A stretch of 64,000 nucleotides of DNA from Yponomeuta sedellus. Taxonomy: Eukaryota; Arthropoda; Insecta; Lepidoptera; Yponomeutidae. Positions within the stretch are counted from its first letter, which is position 1; each line of letters begins with the position of its first letter. Made by a program: the position numbers and the translations under genes. Where the stretch lies: assembly GCA_934045075.1 (NCBI GenBank), contig OW203724.1, forward strand, positions 6,559,473 through 6,623,472, read 5' to 3'. Below, one piece after another: positions 34,360-45,756 of this stretch. Below the pieces are notes generated by a model, which saw only the letters and a list, made by a program, of their open reading frames with translations, had not been told where the DNA came from and ran no database searches.

Positions 34360-35656
34360 CGTGGGACACTCAGAAAGTTTTGAGAAACTAAAAAAGTAAC
34401 ATCTATGAAAAAAATATTTTTATTAAATCTTTTCAAAGAACTCTCCACCAGCCTCTATACAAAGTTTCATGCGTCTGACCCAACTTTCAAAACATTTTTT
34501 CCAGTCCTCCGCAGACACCTCTTCCACGGCCTTCTCAAACGCTGCTAGCGCGTCTTCCGGCGATGAAAACTGTATCCCTTTGAGCTGATTTTAAATTTTA
34601 AGGAATAAAAAGAAGTCACACGGAGCCAAATCAGGACTTTAAGGAGGGTGTCCCAAGACTCTGACCGGTGTGAAGTGCAGGAAGTCCCTCGTTTTGATCG
34701 TAGAGTGCGCGGGCGCGTTGTCGTGGTGAAGAAGGACCCCGCGGAGCCCGGTGTACGGTCGCTTGTTGCTCAATTCAGAAAAAACTTATGGCAGGCATTT
34801 TGTGCTATACCATTCAGCGTTGATGCTGCTTTGGTCTCGAAGGGGAATTGAAATTAGGTACCCCGTCAAAGTGAAGAAACTAGCGATCAATATTTTTCCT
34901 GCGCTCCTCGATCGCTTCACTTTCGTAGGCGTTGGTTCATTTTGAAACAGCCAAACTGTCGACTGACGCTTTGTTTCTGGATCATATTAATAAATCCAGG
35001 ATTCTTCACCAGTCACAATGTCGTAAACGCGCTGTGACGAGCCAGCATCAATTTTTTGTAACATATCACGGCACCAATCCACACGGGCCTGCTTCTGAGG
35101 TTCGGTGAGGTTGTGCGGCACTCAGCGGGAAACTATTCTCCTTACGCGAAGGTGCTCGTGCAAAATCTTGTGAACACTTCCTGAACCAATCTGCAGCGTA
35201 TGCTGAAACTCTTCGTACGTAATTCGTCTGTTTTCTCGAATAATTTTTTTTACTGCCAGCACACTTTCTTCGGTGACAGCCGTCGTAGGACGACCACTCC
35301 TTTGTTCACTCCCCAAAGTAAGACGACCACGTTTGAACTCGCTATACCAGCGGTAGATGGTTGCTTTTGAAGGTCCGTCATACATAAAAGCAATTCGAAG
35401 TCGATCAAATGACTCATCAGGTTTTAAGCCACATTTGAAATCGTAAAAAATCATAGCATGAAAATGTTCTCGATGCAGATCCATTTTTTAATGAGTCAAG
35501 AAAATTTAGATTGGCTCTCAAAAAATGCGGAGGGAAATTTGAAAATCGAACAGAAGTATTTTTACTTTTAAATAATCGACGTTTTCAAAACAATTACAAG
35601 TGGCCAGTGTCTTATACCTAAAAACTTTTTTTCGCAAAACTTTCTGAGTGGCCTGG
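34360..35656 (-). mobile_element. Full-length mariner, inactive
   Basis: A 1297-base element with inverted ends sharing cactcagaaagttttg and TA on both sides (34358-34359, 35657-35658). The minus-strand transposase gene spans nearly all of it but is broken by several stops. Size, TA target and ends all fit Tc1/mariner. Confidence 0.92.
34450..35484 (-). pseudogene. Mariner transposase, broken
   Basis: The first 120 residues are open and hold the two helix-turn-helix regions (with G-P-S-K-A-T-I-Y-R-W-Y and S-G-R-P). An in-frame tga then ends the frame after R-I-V-S-R at 35122. Past it the frame continues with W-C-R-D-M-L and T-G-E-E-S-W-I-Y, where the family normally has T-G-D-E, so the first catalytic Asp is changed. 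After further stops and shifts come H-H-D-N-A-P-A-H and S-P-D-L-A-P-C-D, carrying the second and third acidic residues with mariner D34D style. The element cannot make its own transposase. Confidence 0.9.
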
Positions 35657-35658
35657 TA

Positions 35659-35883
35659 TTATTTTTTAATGCACTAACCCGTGCTAAGGACAATTTTAAA
35701 AACCTATTTAGAGGCTAACAATTCCACCGTAATACAGAGAGTATTTTAAAGAGGTTCAAAATTTCACTGATGCCGGTGAGTCGCCCATTAGATTAGTTAG
35801 AGGAGCTCTGGCACGGATAGCCAGAGGTCGCGGGTTCGAATCCCGGCATGGGCGAAATTTTTAGCCTCTAAATAGGTTTTTAA
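35659..35883 (+). mobile_element. tRNA-like fold-back SINE next to mariner
   Basis: Begins with the inverted tail (ttaatgcactaacccgtgc) and ends with cctctaaataggtttttaa. Its target duplication aatagtatttcttat lies at 35884-35898 on the right and at 34344-34358 on the far side of the mariner. The mariner therefore landed at the TA where the SINE meets its left duplicate. Confidence 0.85.
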
Positions 35884-35915
35884 AATAGTATTTCTTATTG
35901 ATTCACGATACTCAT

Positions 35916-35919
<4 letters not shown>

Positions 35920-35995
<76 letters not shown>

Positions 35996-36140
35996 GGCCT
36001 TTTTGCATCTACTATATATACAATATATATATATATATATATATATAGTATATATAGTAGATGCAAAAAGGCCAATATTATATATATATATATTGGCCTT
36101 TTTGCATCTACTTAATGAGATGATTTATACAGCGTCCAGT
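35920..36140. repeat. (TA)n tract with three SINE-tail fragments
   Basis: TA repeats (35920-35991) run into ttggcctttttgcatctac, more TA-rich sequence, an inverted copy (gtagatgcaaaaaggcca, 36058-36075), a short TA run and a third copy continuing into the family B SINE body (to about 36140). The pieces form a palindrome inside the microsatellite. Confidence 0.85.
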
Positions 36141-37067
36141 CGCATCATTTAATTAACATATCAGTTATATATTAAACTGCTCTAATTGCGATTATTTATT
36201 AGGTAAAACGTAATTTACCTTATTTCCCGACGTGTCGGCAGCGTTCGACGTTTCGGGCATTCTACCCGAGACCACGGCAACGTGGTCTCGGATAGAATCC
36301 CCGAAAAGGTAAACAAGTATAAAATCTAATAAATAATACTCTTTAATCGTGCGACTAAGGTGTGGTGTAAGAATTTTGAATTCTACTAAAATTGAAAAGA
36401 AGCCTGTTTGCATATCTTTAATTTATGTATATTTAATTAGTTTTTTTAGTTTAATTTGTCTTTATTTATTAATTATATATTTTATATCTTTATAATGGAT
36501 TAATATGTATTACAGTTTGTTGATTTTTACATGCATGATTCGACAACCTATAAGTGGGTGAGCAATTACCGTGTTATTTGAGTGTGAGTTTTTTTTTTCT
36601 CTGTGACTGTCTTGTTGTATCGCCTGTTGGTTGCCCTATTTAAATAAAATAAAAAAAAATATATATAATAAATAATAAAAAATACTGCGCCTTCTTGTTT
36701 AGTGGGGATATACAAGGGTTGATATCTCGTCCGAAAAGTTCGTAAGTTTGTTGGTATGTAGGGGAGGGATAGTATCCGAAAGATGCAATTTCAAAAACTC
36801 TTTCTTCAGTAATTAAAATGGACCTTGACAGTGAACTTATGATTTTTAGTCTAAAAATATTATTCTAAAGTTTAGTACGTTTACCGCGCGAACCTTGTCA
36901 CGAAAACTTCTCATTACACATGTTTTTATCAAGCGGTGGTCAAAGACATCATATTCAAGTATTTAAAACCATTCTTTATATCGCTGAATCAAGATTATTG
37001 TTTGTCATAACGTAATAAGTTTAGCACCTCATCAATTTCGTTTTTTTTTAATATCACGCTAATCAAA
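36141..37067. other. No gene seen; one hairpin repeat
   Basis: A hairpin around 36258-36297 has arms attctacccgagaccacg and cgtggtctcggatagaat. The rest is AT-rich with no gene that I can support. Confidence 0.55.
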
Positions 37068-37273
37068 TCTCACTAATATTATAAAGGCGAAAGTTTGTGA
37101 GTATATGTTGGTTATTTCTTCACGTATAAACGGCTGGAGCGATTTTAATCAAATTTGTTATGGATTTAGCTGACACCCTGGATTAACACATATGCCACCT
37201 TTTACTGCGGGAAAATATGTTATTCCTATAGGAAAATCAATAAGCCGCGGGTGACACCGCAGGGCACAGCTAG
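37068..37273 (+). mobile_element. Short Helitron-like element
   Basis: Starts TCTCACTAATATTATAAAGG after an A and ends gggcacagctag before a T, with a GC-rich hairpin-like stretch (ccgcgggtgacaccgc) shortly before the end. The ends fit the Helitron rule; no coding capacity. Confidence 0.7.
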
Positions 37274-37744
37274 TCCTTATATAAACATTCACGTAAACTT
37301 TAAAATAAGGCAAACCTGCCCACTGTCCTTTTTGTGTATTTTATTTTATTCTTTGAACATTTTTATTAAATACAACAGGAAGAAAAACGTGTCCAATTTG
37401 CATCAATAAGCGCTGTATTTATGTAGTAATTTATGGGTAAATAGCATGCAATCAGCATGCTATTATCAATTGCCCTTACTAGGCCTTTTAAATGGCTCAT
37501 AAATAAATTCTTGGAAGTCAAGACTCTGGATACTAGATCCTCATTAAATACTGAAATAAAAATAGCAAACAACCAAGCTGCTGCGCATTGGCATACGTAA
37601 GCAAGCGTTAACGGAACAACCTAGGTACCTCGCAATTTCGAATTTGGATTTTATCTTGCCTGCAACTACATGCAAGATTTTGGATTTTTAGCGCCACCAA
37701 TGGAATAAAAATCATAACTTGTTTTATCATAATCATACGTTTTA

Positions 37745-38068
37745 TATAAAAGTGAACATGAAAAATCTTAACGACTGTGATAACAATTTTTAGAGCCTAC
37801 AGTCTAGAACCTAGGATCAACAATCTAAGACTTTAATCGATTTCCGCCAAAAACGGCCGGTTTTAGCGAAAATCTATGTGAGTCCTAGGGTATTTATACT
37901 ACACTCTACCCGTATTTCAGTTTCCGTTTCTTCTTTTCCGTCAATGGTTGTCTGGAAGAAATAACTTTTAGTAATAAGGCCGCCACTTGTACTGTACTGT
38001 TATTTTATAAGTCTCTTATGTAATCCTTGGTGTACATGCAATAAAGAATATTCTATCTATCTATCTAC
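37745..38068 (+). repeat. Old interspersed repeat followed by LINE tail Y
   Basis: The first part resembles 32440-32590 and 52195-52385 (aaaagtgaacatga, tttccgccaaaaacggcc). The second part ends acatgcaataaagaatattc followed by (tatc)n, a LINE 3' end like those at 20665 and 59365. Confidence 0.55.
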
Positions 38069-38437
38069 ATTCTAGGCAGTATGTTCTAAAAATAGTTACT
38101 ACAGATATTAAGATTTCTCATGTTTACTGTTTGAAAAAAAAACGTTTTATAAAACTAGTTATGATTTTTACTCCATTGGTGGCCCTAGTTAGCGCTCCTA
38201 AGCACTTAAAGTACTAAATGTTTAAGAAACAAATAATAATTTAAATCATTATTTGTATGCATCTGTTGATAATTTTATTTATTCAAACTGTTATTGAGGC
38301 ATGTATTTATATGGGAACCTCTGAAATTATCGTTTTCTATGTTTTTTTTTTACATCTACTTCCTTCTCTAATGTCCAGTTCATCCAAATATCTGTGTAAT
38401 TTCCATTTTTATGTACTATAAAGTGTTCTCTATCTAT

Positions 38438-38674
38438 ACTATTTTTATATTTAATGCAATAACCCGTGCTAAGGACAATTTTAAAAACCTATTTAGAAGC
38501 TAAAAATTCCACCCCTGCCGGGATTCAAACCCGCGACCTCTGTCTATCCGTGCCAGCGCTCTTTCCAACTCAGCTAATGGGCGACTCACCGGCAACAGTG
38601 AAATTTCGAACCTCTTTACACTATTCTCTGTATTACGTACAGGCAGCGACATCTGGCTTAAGTAAATTGCATCA
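38438..38674 (-). mobile_element. tRNA-like SINE copy
   Basis: Minus-strand copy with the tail at the left (actatttttatatttaatgc), the tRNA-like module (ggattcaaaccc, one change from the family) and the body end aagtaaattgcat. No convincing target duplication was seen. Confidence 0.7.
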
Positions 38675-39969
38675 CTAGACTAAGATGTATGGGAATAAAA
38701 TTATGTTCACGGTGATGATTATGTCTAGTGTAATGTAACTTAAGTTGAAAACTCTCTTAACTAAGTGAAAACCTGTTTTGAATAAAATTAAATGTGTTTC
38801 TTTTCCACATAATCTATGTATTTGTTGTCAAACCACAGACTACATAAAGATACTATGAGCCGGTTGAATTTCTGAATTGAGAATTTTATAAAGTAAATAC
38901 TTGAGTAAGGTTCTGTCCCGCTCTTTTCTGAGAAATTCAGAGAGAAAGCACCACAGTTAACTATTTACTTAGCGAAATTCTGAATTCGAAAACTGTCCAT
39001 ATGTCAAACTAACGGCTTTGACGTTCAATAAATAAACATTTTGTTTTTAAACCGAATATTATTTTTCACTTTGACACTTTGGCCGTGTCAAAGTAGTCTT
39101 TTTGTAATGTCTTTTTGTAAACTTGTGGTCTTTTTAAAACGTCGCACCTCTCCGCGCTATTTTTTACTATAGGTACTGGTTCTGCTACATTGATTGGACC
39201 GGCAACCTTTATCAGAATGCGTCGTAGAAATTACTGGAAATACTAGTGTCTCTTAAATAATAATACGATGATTTCTTTAGAACATTTATGCTGAATTTGT
39301 GATTGTTTTGTGATTTTGAGAATTCTTCTTTACCTAAGCAGGTAGATACTTGGTCATTTAAGAGATTAACTAATAGAGTGAGGGGAAAGGTCACCAAAGT
39401 CGGAATTAATGAAGCGGTTTTGCATTTGAAATCGTATTTCACAATTTTCTGTTAGCTGGTTTATATTCTAGACTAGAGGCATTAACGAGTTGCCATACCT
39501 AGGTTGCGTGAGGAAATCCGGAGCCTGTTTCTCAAATCCGGATACCATATCTTAGAACAGGTTAGCACTGATGTCTAGGTAATTGGGTTGAAACTAACCT
39601 GGCCCGCCTCATTGCTCTCCAAATACGCGACATTTTTCCCTTGACCAAATCTCTTAGACGTTCTATTCGAGTCTTTTCTTACAAATTTCCGTATTTCATT
39701 CATTCAGAAAAGTAAACTTTTCGAACATTGACAAATTAGCGCAGAGTCAATAGAAGGGAAAATTCTTAAATCTGATATCAAACTACCCGATATATTCTCA
39801 GACTTACCAGATTAGACAAAAAAATTTAAAATAAAACTTCTAAGTTAATGTCAAAAAATATAGGACCGTTTAACTGCCGCTAAAAAACTTTTTTTTCAAC
39901 ACGGGAATCAAAACATATAGGGACTTAGAAGTATGAAATTTGGCAAGTAATATCGTCTTTCACTACAAT
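38675..39969. other. No gene seen
   Basis: Unremarkable AT-rich sequence up to the LTR element. The frames at 39212-39442 and 39925-40158 have no recognisable pattern; the second lies mostly in the LTR. Confidence 0.5.
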
Positions 39970-39974
39970 ATATC

Positions 39975-40149
39975 TGAAACGAATGCACGTAAAATTGATG
40001 AAAACGCGAAAATCTTGTAGGAATCTTTTAATCTGTCTTTTTCTAGTTTTGCAATGACCATGTCCTATTTTTAAAAAGTAGACATAATAATATAAAACGC
40101 TATCAAAAAGTAAAATACTTAAAAAAGGTTGATTGGCCGGTCGGCAACA
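39975..40149 (-). repeat. 3' LTR of the BEL/Pao element
   Basis: 175 bases beginning tg and ending ca on the plus strand, identical to 45775-45949. Just upstream in the element's sense (40150-40160 plus) is a short G-rich stretch (cttggggcca), the probable polypurine tract. Confidence 0.95.
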
Positions 40150-40175
40150 TGGCCCCAAGCGGTGTGGAACACCAA

Positions 40176-43100
40176 TTAACAGCTTAGTGGTAGCAGCTTG
40201 CGGACCGGTCGACGCAACACACCCCCTTTAGTCGCAACATTCACTACGCGGACAACATTGTCTTTACCCGGAAATAACTCGGTGACTCGTCCAATAGGCC
40301 AGCAGTTTCTCGGTAGATTGCCGTCCGCAACTAGCACCACATCACCCGATTTTAACTCTTTGTGAGGTGTAACCGATTTTCGTGGTATAAGGAGCGGCAA
40401 GTATTCTTTAGTCCACCGTTGCCAAAAATGTTCTGCAAGTCTTTGGGCCTTTCTCCAGTCTGCGCGTCGTGATAGATCGGCTTCGTTGAATTCTCGAAGA
40501 CTGTGGTCATGACTCGAGGTGCCGATCAGGAAGTTGAAGGGCGTCAGTGCTTGTTGACTGTCCTCGCCCACAGACACGTGGGTCAGTGGTCGGGAATTCA
40601 CCATGGCTTCTACTTCTACAAGCAATGTGTGCAGGACTTCTACTCGGGGCGATCTATCTTTTAGAGTGGTTTTGAGTGCAGTTTTTACGCTACGTATCAG
40701 ACGCTCCCAACAGCCACCCATAAAAGGGGCCGAAGGTGGGATAAACTTCCAACTTATTCCTCTATTTGTCGAGAAGTCGTACAGCTCGTGTAGAATATTC
40801 GAAGCGCCAACAAAGGTTGTTCCGTTATCTGAGTAGATGCATGTGGGGCACCCACGTCTTGATATGAATCGTCGTAGAGCCAACAAGGCTGAGTGTGTTG
40901 ATAGCGATTCCACTACTTCGATGTGAATAGCTCTGACCGTCAGGCAGGTGAATAAAGCTACCCAGTGCTTCATGGGTCGTCGTCCTGATGTGACGTTCAA
41001 AGGACCAAAATAGTCGACACCGACGTAAGTGAAAGGACGAACGTGATGAGCCATCCTGGCTTCAGGTAAATCTCCGATCGGCGGCACCTGTGGCTTAGCC
41101 TTCATATTCCGGCAGTGCTGACAGTGTGACGCCACACTTCTCACAGATGGTCTCACCCCAAGGATGTAGAAACGTTGCCGTAATTCGTTCACCACGAGTT
41201 CGTTGTTGCTGTGGGCAAACTTGACGTGGTAGGAGTCGATTAGTAGGCGAGTGAGCGGGTGCTTTCCATCAAGAACAACTGGCTGTGAATCAATGGCAGT
41301 GGACGCTCCCGTGCGGCCTGATAACCGTAATAGCCTATCATTTCCTATTATTAACGACAAGTTTTTAAGTCTACTCTCTTTAGAAACGGGGCGTGCAGCG
41401 TCAATCGCGAGATATTCGTCTTTGAAAGAATCTAATTGTATATGCAAAAAGGCATGACGTTCTGCCGATGAGATAAAAGCGACGTCTAAAATTGCTAAAC
41501 CACATTGCGGAAATTTTGAGTCTTGAGACGAATGCCGAAATTTCGCGGCACACTGGTGCGCTCGCGCGGTAGCTCGAATAAACCGTAACCACACACTAAA
41601 GCGGGTGTAGTCAGCTATCACGGGTGATGGTAAGTCACGTGACTGAGTCAATGTCAAACCCACCAAGGCTTTGTTGGTTCTGCATTCTTCAGAAGTTGGT
41701 GTGTTGACAGTTGTAAGTTCACAGGGCCATTCGGCTGGTGATTGATGCAAGAATGATGGCCCGGTAAACCATCGAGAATTTATGGTAAATTCATCTTTAA
41801 ATCTGGTCGCGTCGTCCGCAACATTCAAAGATGAAGGTACATACTTCCAATCGGAAACATTGGTGATCTCGCAAATTTCACAAACTCTATGAGCAACAAA
41901 GGTTCTAAACGTGCCTGGGTCAGATCGTAGCCATTTGAGTACCGTTTGTGAGTCTGACCAGAAAAAGACCCTTTCTGGCTTTCGTTTGTGAGATTCGACA
42001 ATAAATACAGATAAGCGAGCAGCTATAAGAGCCGCCTGAAGCTCCAGCCTAGGTATAGTCGTAGGCTTCAAAGGAGCAACGCGGGCTTTACCGCTGATCA
42101 ACGAGACTTGTATTTTTCCGTTTGGACACATAAAGCGCCAGTAAGCAACGCAACTGTACGCTTGCTCGCTCGCGTCCGCGAAAACATGTAATTGCACTGA
42201 ACTTATAGGATCGTTTACAGTGACATAACAACGAGGTACACAATTGTTCAAAATTTTGAGCAAGCTTGTGAACCAGTCTCTCCACTTGTCTATGAATTGT
42301 TTTGGTAATAATTCATCCCAAGATGTAGCAAGTTTCCAAGTTTTTTGGAATAGGACACGACCTTTTATAACTGCGGGAGTAAGTAGACCTAAAGGGTCGT
42401 AAATTTTCATAAGGTTGGAAAGGACAACGCGTTTTGTTAATTTCTCTGGTATTTTGTCTAGTTCAATATGTGGAAAGGACAGTGTGTCGTTAGCAATGTC
42501 CCAGGAAACTCCTAAGACGCGTGTCGAAGTTCGCGAGTCTGGGCCTACCTTTACCGTCGTGGCCCCAACAGCGCAAAGATCGGGAGGTAGTCTAGTCAGC
42601 GCTTTTGCAGAATTTGACACCCAAGACCTCATTTCAAATTTGGCTGAGCCTAAGACCGATACGATATCTAAGGACAAAAGTGCGGCTTCTTCTTCATTGT
42701 CGCAACTACCTAAGTAATCGTCCATGTACGTGTCACGAATAATAGCCGCTGCAGCTTTTGGGTGCGATCTCTGATGTTCGGTAGCGATTTTATTTTTAAG
42801 GTACAAGGCCGTAAATGGACTACACACTGTACCGAACATCATAGATGACATGCGATATTCCTGGATAGGTTGTTTAGGATCGTCGCGCCATAAAAAGCGC
42901 TGAGCGTCACGGTCTTCTGGTCTGATTTTAATTTGTGGAAACATTTCCCGTATATCAGCCGAAAGAGCTATACGGCCTTCTCTGAATCGCATCAAAATGG
43001 CTATCAAGGATTGGAGAAGGTCGGGCCCGGGCAGTAAAAGGGAATTCAAGCTTACACCTTCGCACTTAGCGGCGGCATCACAAACAATTCTAAGTTTCTT

Positions 43101-45749
43101 CTTTTGTGGATGTACCACACCAAAATGCGGTAAATACCATGAGATACCGGAAGGAGTGGCAGTGCACAATTCTGCGTAATCCTTATCAAGCATAGCATGA
43201 ATATTTTGTTTATATTTGCTAGCGTAGTTGGAGTCTTTATTCATCTTAGATTCGAGAGTTCTAAAACGGCGTAAAGCGAGTGGACGGCTGTCGGGGACCT
43301 GTTCGATATTGTCACGCCACAGTAGTCCTGTCTGAAATCTTCCAGACGGTAGACGCCTAGTAGTTTCCTCTAGCAATATCAAAGCTCTTTGTTCCTCAAC
43401 AGAGCGGTAATCTTTTTTTTCTATACCTATAGAATCTAAACTGTAATAGTCTTTGATGAGGGTATCTAAAGTACGGCTGTCCCTTAGACTATCTTCTTCG
43501 CACTCTGTAATAGCATGGTTCACGAAGTTGACAGGCCTGGACATGGTTGTAGTAGAGCCGTATAGAACCCAACCTAACGGAGTCAAAGACGCTGCTGGTT
43601 GTGACACCTTACCGCGACGTATGGTTTTTGAAAAGGTAAGATGCCAATTATCAATGCCAAGCAGAAGCATAGGTTTTGCATTTTCATAGCACAAAACATC
43701 GTTTAAATCGCGTAGATAATCGCAGGTTTTGATTTGCTCTGAACGAATACACTGTTTAGCAATAGTCAAATTTGGAATGGACCTCGCTACAATATCGTGT
43801 GTTTGTTTACTGTGGCAGCCCTTGACTTTAATGTTCACGAAATTAACCTCTATATTTTTACCAAGACCGCCAATACACTCGACCTGAATTTGACTTTTGG
43901 GCCCGGTAGCACCTATCAAGTCAGCTACAGATTTGTCTATAAATGAGGCCGTAGACCCATCGTCAAGTAGTGCATACGTATCAAAACTACCTTCAGGACC
44001 GATAATAGTGACAGGTAGAACCTTTAATAAAGGCCTTTGCATTGGGTTAGGGGAGGCACTATGAGATACAATAGCAGTTGGTACCTCCTCAGACGGGTGC
44101 TCATCGTGTTCATCTACATCAACATGAGCAGCAGTTTCAACCGTAGGTCGATGGAGCAAGGTATTATGTCTCCGACTGTACCTGCATCCGGTGACTTCGC
44201 AGTGTTTCCTGCAAGCTAAATATTTATGTGAACCTTTAGATAAACATCTATAACAGGCCTTATTTTCGGTAACCCATTGCCAGCGTTCATCGATAGGTAA
44301 TGAGATAAACTTTTCACAGTCATGAACTTCGTGTGTACCCGTTTTGCAATATCTACATGCTGTCAAACTCTTTGGTTTTGTTGACAGTGTCGCATGAAAA
44401 ACTTTTGAGTGTTGCTTACTAGCGACATTTGTTTTGATAATCTGTGAATTATTTGTTGTGACAGATTTTCCGTACAAATTTTCTGAACCAAATGTACAAT
44501 ATTTTGCTAAGCGTTTGGATTCATTATCTAAAAAATCTGATAGTAGTTCTAGCTTATGCATTTTAGGGGCATCACTCGAAGATGCAAAGTCGGCCCATCT
44601 ATAACGTAAAAGAGGGGTTAATTTCCCTATGATGGTACCAACAAGTTCGGGTGAGGCTAGATACTCTGGCTGATGCAGCTCTCTAATTACTTCGACACAA
44701 TTTCGAAGGCGGCACGCAAAGATGTTAAGGTCCTTCGGAGACTCGTGCAGCGGCAACCTGGCTAAAGACCTGATGGAGGAGAGTTGGTGCAGAATAATGG
44801 ATTCCGGCTGGCCAAAGCGACTCTCCAGGGAACTCATTATCTGTGCTGGATGCGCGGCAGTCATGAGAAGAGCAGACACAGCTTCCTTGGCGGCTCCACA
44901 CAACGCAGTATCGAGCCTGGCCAAGTTCTCTTCTGGGCTGAATCTAGCTTCAGATCGCGAGTACGTCTTCTTGAACATGAGCCAGCCAGAGACGCTACCA
45001 TCGTACAAAGGAAGTTTAATACTCACATGTTCCTTCTTGCTTCCAAGTTCTGCAATAACTTGAGCCAGTTTAATAAATGAATCTTGTGTCTGTGCATTAC
45101 TAATCGTTTTATTTTTGTCGTCAATATTACAAATCGCAGGTGAGGATTTATTGTAGTGTGTGCCTAATATGTTTGTAGAGTTCGTTTTGTCGTTGAACTG
45201 TTGGCAAAGATCTCCACGCGGCGCATTTGCGCTTGTAGAGATAACGGCGACATTTTGTGCAGTTCCCGCAGTAGGTACGTCTCCGACGTCTAAAGCACTG
45301 CAAGGGAATTGTTCGTTATTACCACGAATATTATTAACTTCACACTCAATCAACCACCTTTGAGTTGAGTTGCTTTTTTCTGAAGCGGCAGACTCAATAG
45401 CCGCGAGTTCCGCCTGCAGTTCCAACTCGGCTGCTTTGCGGTCATGTTCGGCTAACCTTCGCTCTCGTTCCGCACTTAAGCGAGCATGCCTTGCTATGGC
45501 AGCCAACTTCTGGGTCTTGATAGAGGCTCGCGATGACGTTGCGGAATGCGTGCTTGAAGGTACCGTTTTTTGCAATTGGACAGATTCTGGCAATTCAACA
45601 GGTAAAAAAGGCTCGGAAATACAATGCTCCTGTAAGAGAGCCTCATCGTGGCAAGCTTGAGCAAGCGTAATGCCTGACGATGGAGCTGGAGAGATTTCAC
45701 TTACCCCTGTCTGGAATTGATTTTTCGCTACTGAGCGCGTTATGGGCAT
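40176..45749 (-). CDS. BEL/Pao gag-pol polyprotein, intact
   Basis: 1857 codons from the ATG at 45749 to a taa. A longer open frame begins with GTG inside the LTR, but the ATG starting M-P-I-T-R-S is the sensible start. Domains in order: an acidic/Glu-rich probable coiled coil (about 70-130), a DUF1759-like gag region (about 240-400), Cys/His zinc-binding clusters (about 462-535, C-x2-C and C-Y-R-C), an A17-type aspartic protease with D596-D-G-S, reverse transcriptase with Y1008-M-D-D, RNase H with Asp near 1192, an integrase zinc region, catalytic D1579, D1641 and E1682, and a DUF5641-like C-terminus with W-x-R-W and a final R-R-P-V-R-K. All key residues are present. A single frame without a gag-pol shift is normal for this group. 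Confidence 0.95.
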   Translation of the reverse strand: MPITRSVAKNQFQTGVSEISPAPSSGITLAQACHDEALLQEHCISEPFLPVELPESVQLQKTVPSSTHSATSSRASIKTQKLAAIARHARLSAERERRLAEHDRKAAELELQAELAAIESAASEKSNSTQRWLIECEVNNIRGNNEQFPCSALDVGDVPTAGTAQNVAVISTSANAPRGDLCQQFNDKTNSTNILGTHYNKSSPAICNIDDKNKTISNAQTQDSFIKLAQVIAELGSKKEHVSIKLPLYDGSVSGWLMFKKTYSRSEARFSPEENLARLDTALCGAAKEAVSALLMTAAHPAQIMSSLESRFGQPESIILHQLSSIRSLARLPLHESPKDLNIFACRLRNCVEVIRELHQPEYLASPELVGTIIGKLTPLLRYRWADFASSSDAPKMHKLELLSDFLDNESKRLAKYCTFGSENLYGKSVTTNNSQIIKTNVASKQHSKVFHATLSTKPKSLTACRYCKTGTHEVHDCEKFISLPIDERWQWVTENKACYRCLSKGSHKYLACRKHCEVTGCRYSRRHNTLLHRPTVETAAHVDVDEHDEHPSEEVPTAIVSHSASPNPMQRPLLKVLPVTIIGPEGSFDTYALLDDGSTASFIDKSVADLIGATGPKSQIQVECIGGLGKNIEVNFVNIKVKGCHSKQTHDIVARSIPNLTIAKQCIRSEQIKTCDYLRDLNDVLCYENAKPMLLLGIDNWHLTFSKTIRRGKVSQPAASLTPLGWVLYGSTTTMSRPVNFVNHAITECEEDSLRDSRTLDTLIKDYYSLDSIGIEKKDYRSVEEQRALILLEETTRRLPSGRFQTGLLWRDNIEQVPDSRPLALRRFRTLESKMNKDSNYASKYKQNIHAMLDKDYAELCTATPSGISWYLPHFGVVHPQKKKLRIVCDAAAKCEGVSLNSLLLPGPDLLQSLIAILMRFREGRIALSADIREMFPQIKIRPEDRDAQRFLWRDDPKQPIQEYRMSSMMFGTVCSPFTALYLKNKIATEHQRSHPKAAAAIIRDTYMDDYLGSCDNEEEAALLSLDIVSVLGSAKFEMRSWVSNSAKALTRLPPDLCAVGATTVKVGPDSRTSTRVLGVSWDIANDTLSFPHIELDKIPEKLTKRVVLSNLMKIYDPLGLLTPAVIKGRVLFQKTWKLATSWDELLPKQFIDKWRDWFTSLLKILNNCVPRCYVTVNDPISSVQLHVFADASEQAYSCVAYWRFMCPNGKIQVSLISGKARVAPLKPTTIPRLELQAALIAARLSVFIVESHKRKPERVFFWSDSQTVLKWLRSDPGTFRTFVAHRVCEICEITNVSDWKYVPSSLNVADDATRFKDEFTINSRWFTGPSFLHQSPAEWPCELTTVNTPTSEECRTNKALVGLTLTQSRDLPSPVIADYTRFSVWLRFIRATARAHQCAAKFRHSSQDSKFPQCGLAILDVAFISSAERHAFLHIQLDSFKDEYLAIDAARPVSKESRLKNLSLIIGNDRLLRLSGRTGASTAIDSQPVVLDGKHPLTRLLIDSYHVKFAHSNNELVVNELRQRFYILGVRPSVRSVASHCQHCRNMKAKPQVPPIGDLPEARMAHHVRPFTYVGVDYFGPLNVTSGRRPMKHWVALFTCLTVRAIHIEVVESLSTHSALLALRRFISRRGCPTCIYSDNGTTFVGASNILHELYDFSTNRGISWKFIPPSAPFMGGCWERLIRSVKTALKTTLKDRSPRVEVLHTLLVEVEAMVNSRPLTHVSVGEDSQQALTPFNFLIGTSSHDHSLREFNEADLSRRADWRKAQRLAEHFWQRWTKEYLPLLIPRKSVTPHKELKSGDVVLVADGNLPRNCWPIGRVTELFPGKDNVVRVVNVATKGGVLRRPVRKLLPLSC

Positions 45750-45756
45750 TATTTTT

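Noticed and set aside
34648..34945. Plus-strand frames in the mariner
   Set aside because: Antisense of the decayed transposase.
42415..45660. Several plus-strand frames over the BEL/Pao element
   Set aside because: All lie opposite the intact gag-pol gene and show no domains of their own.
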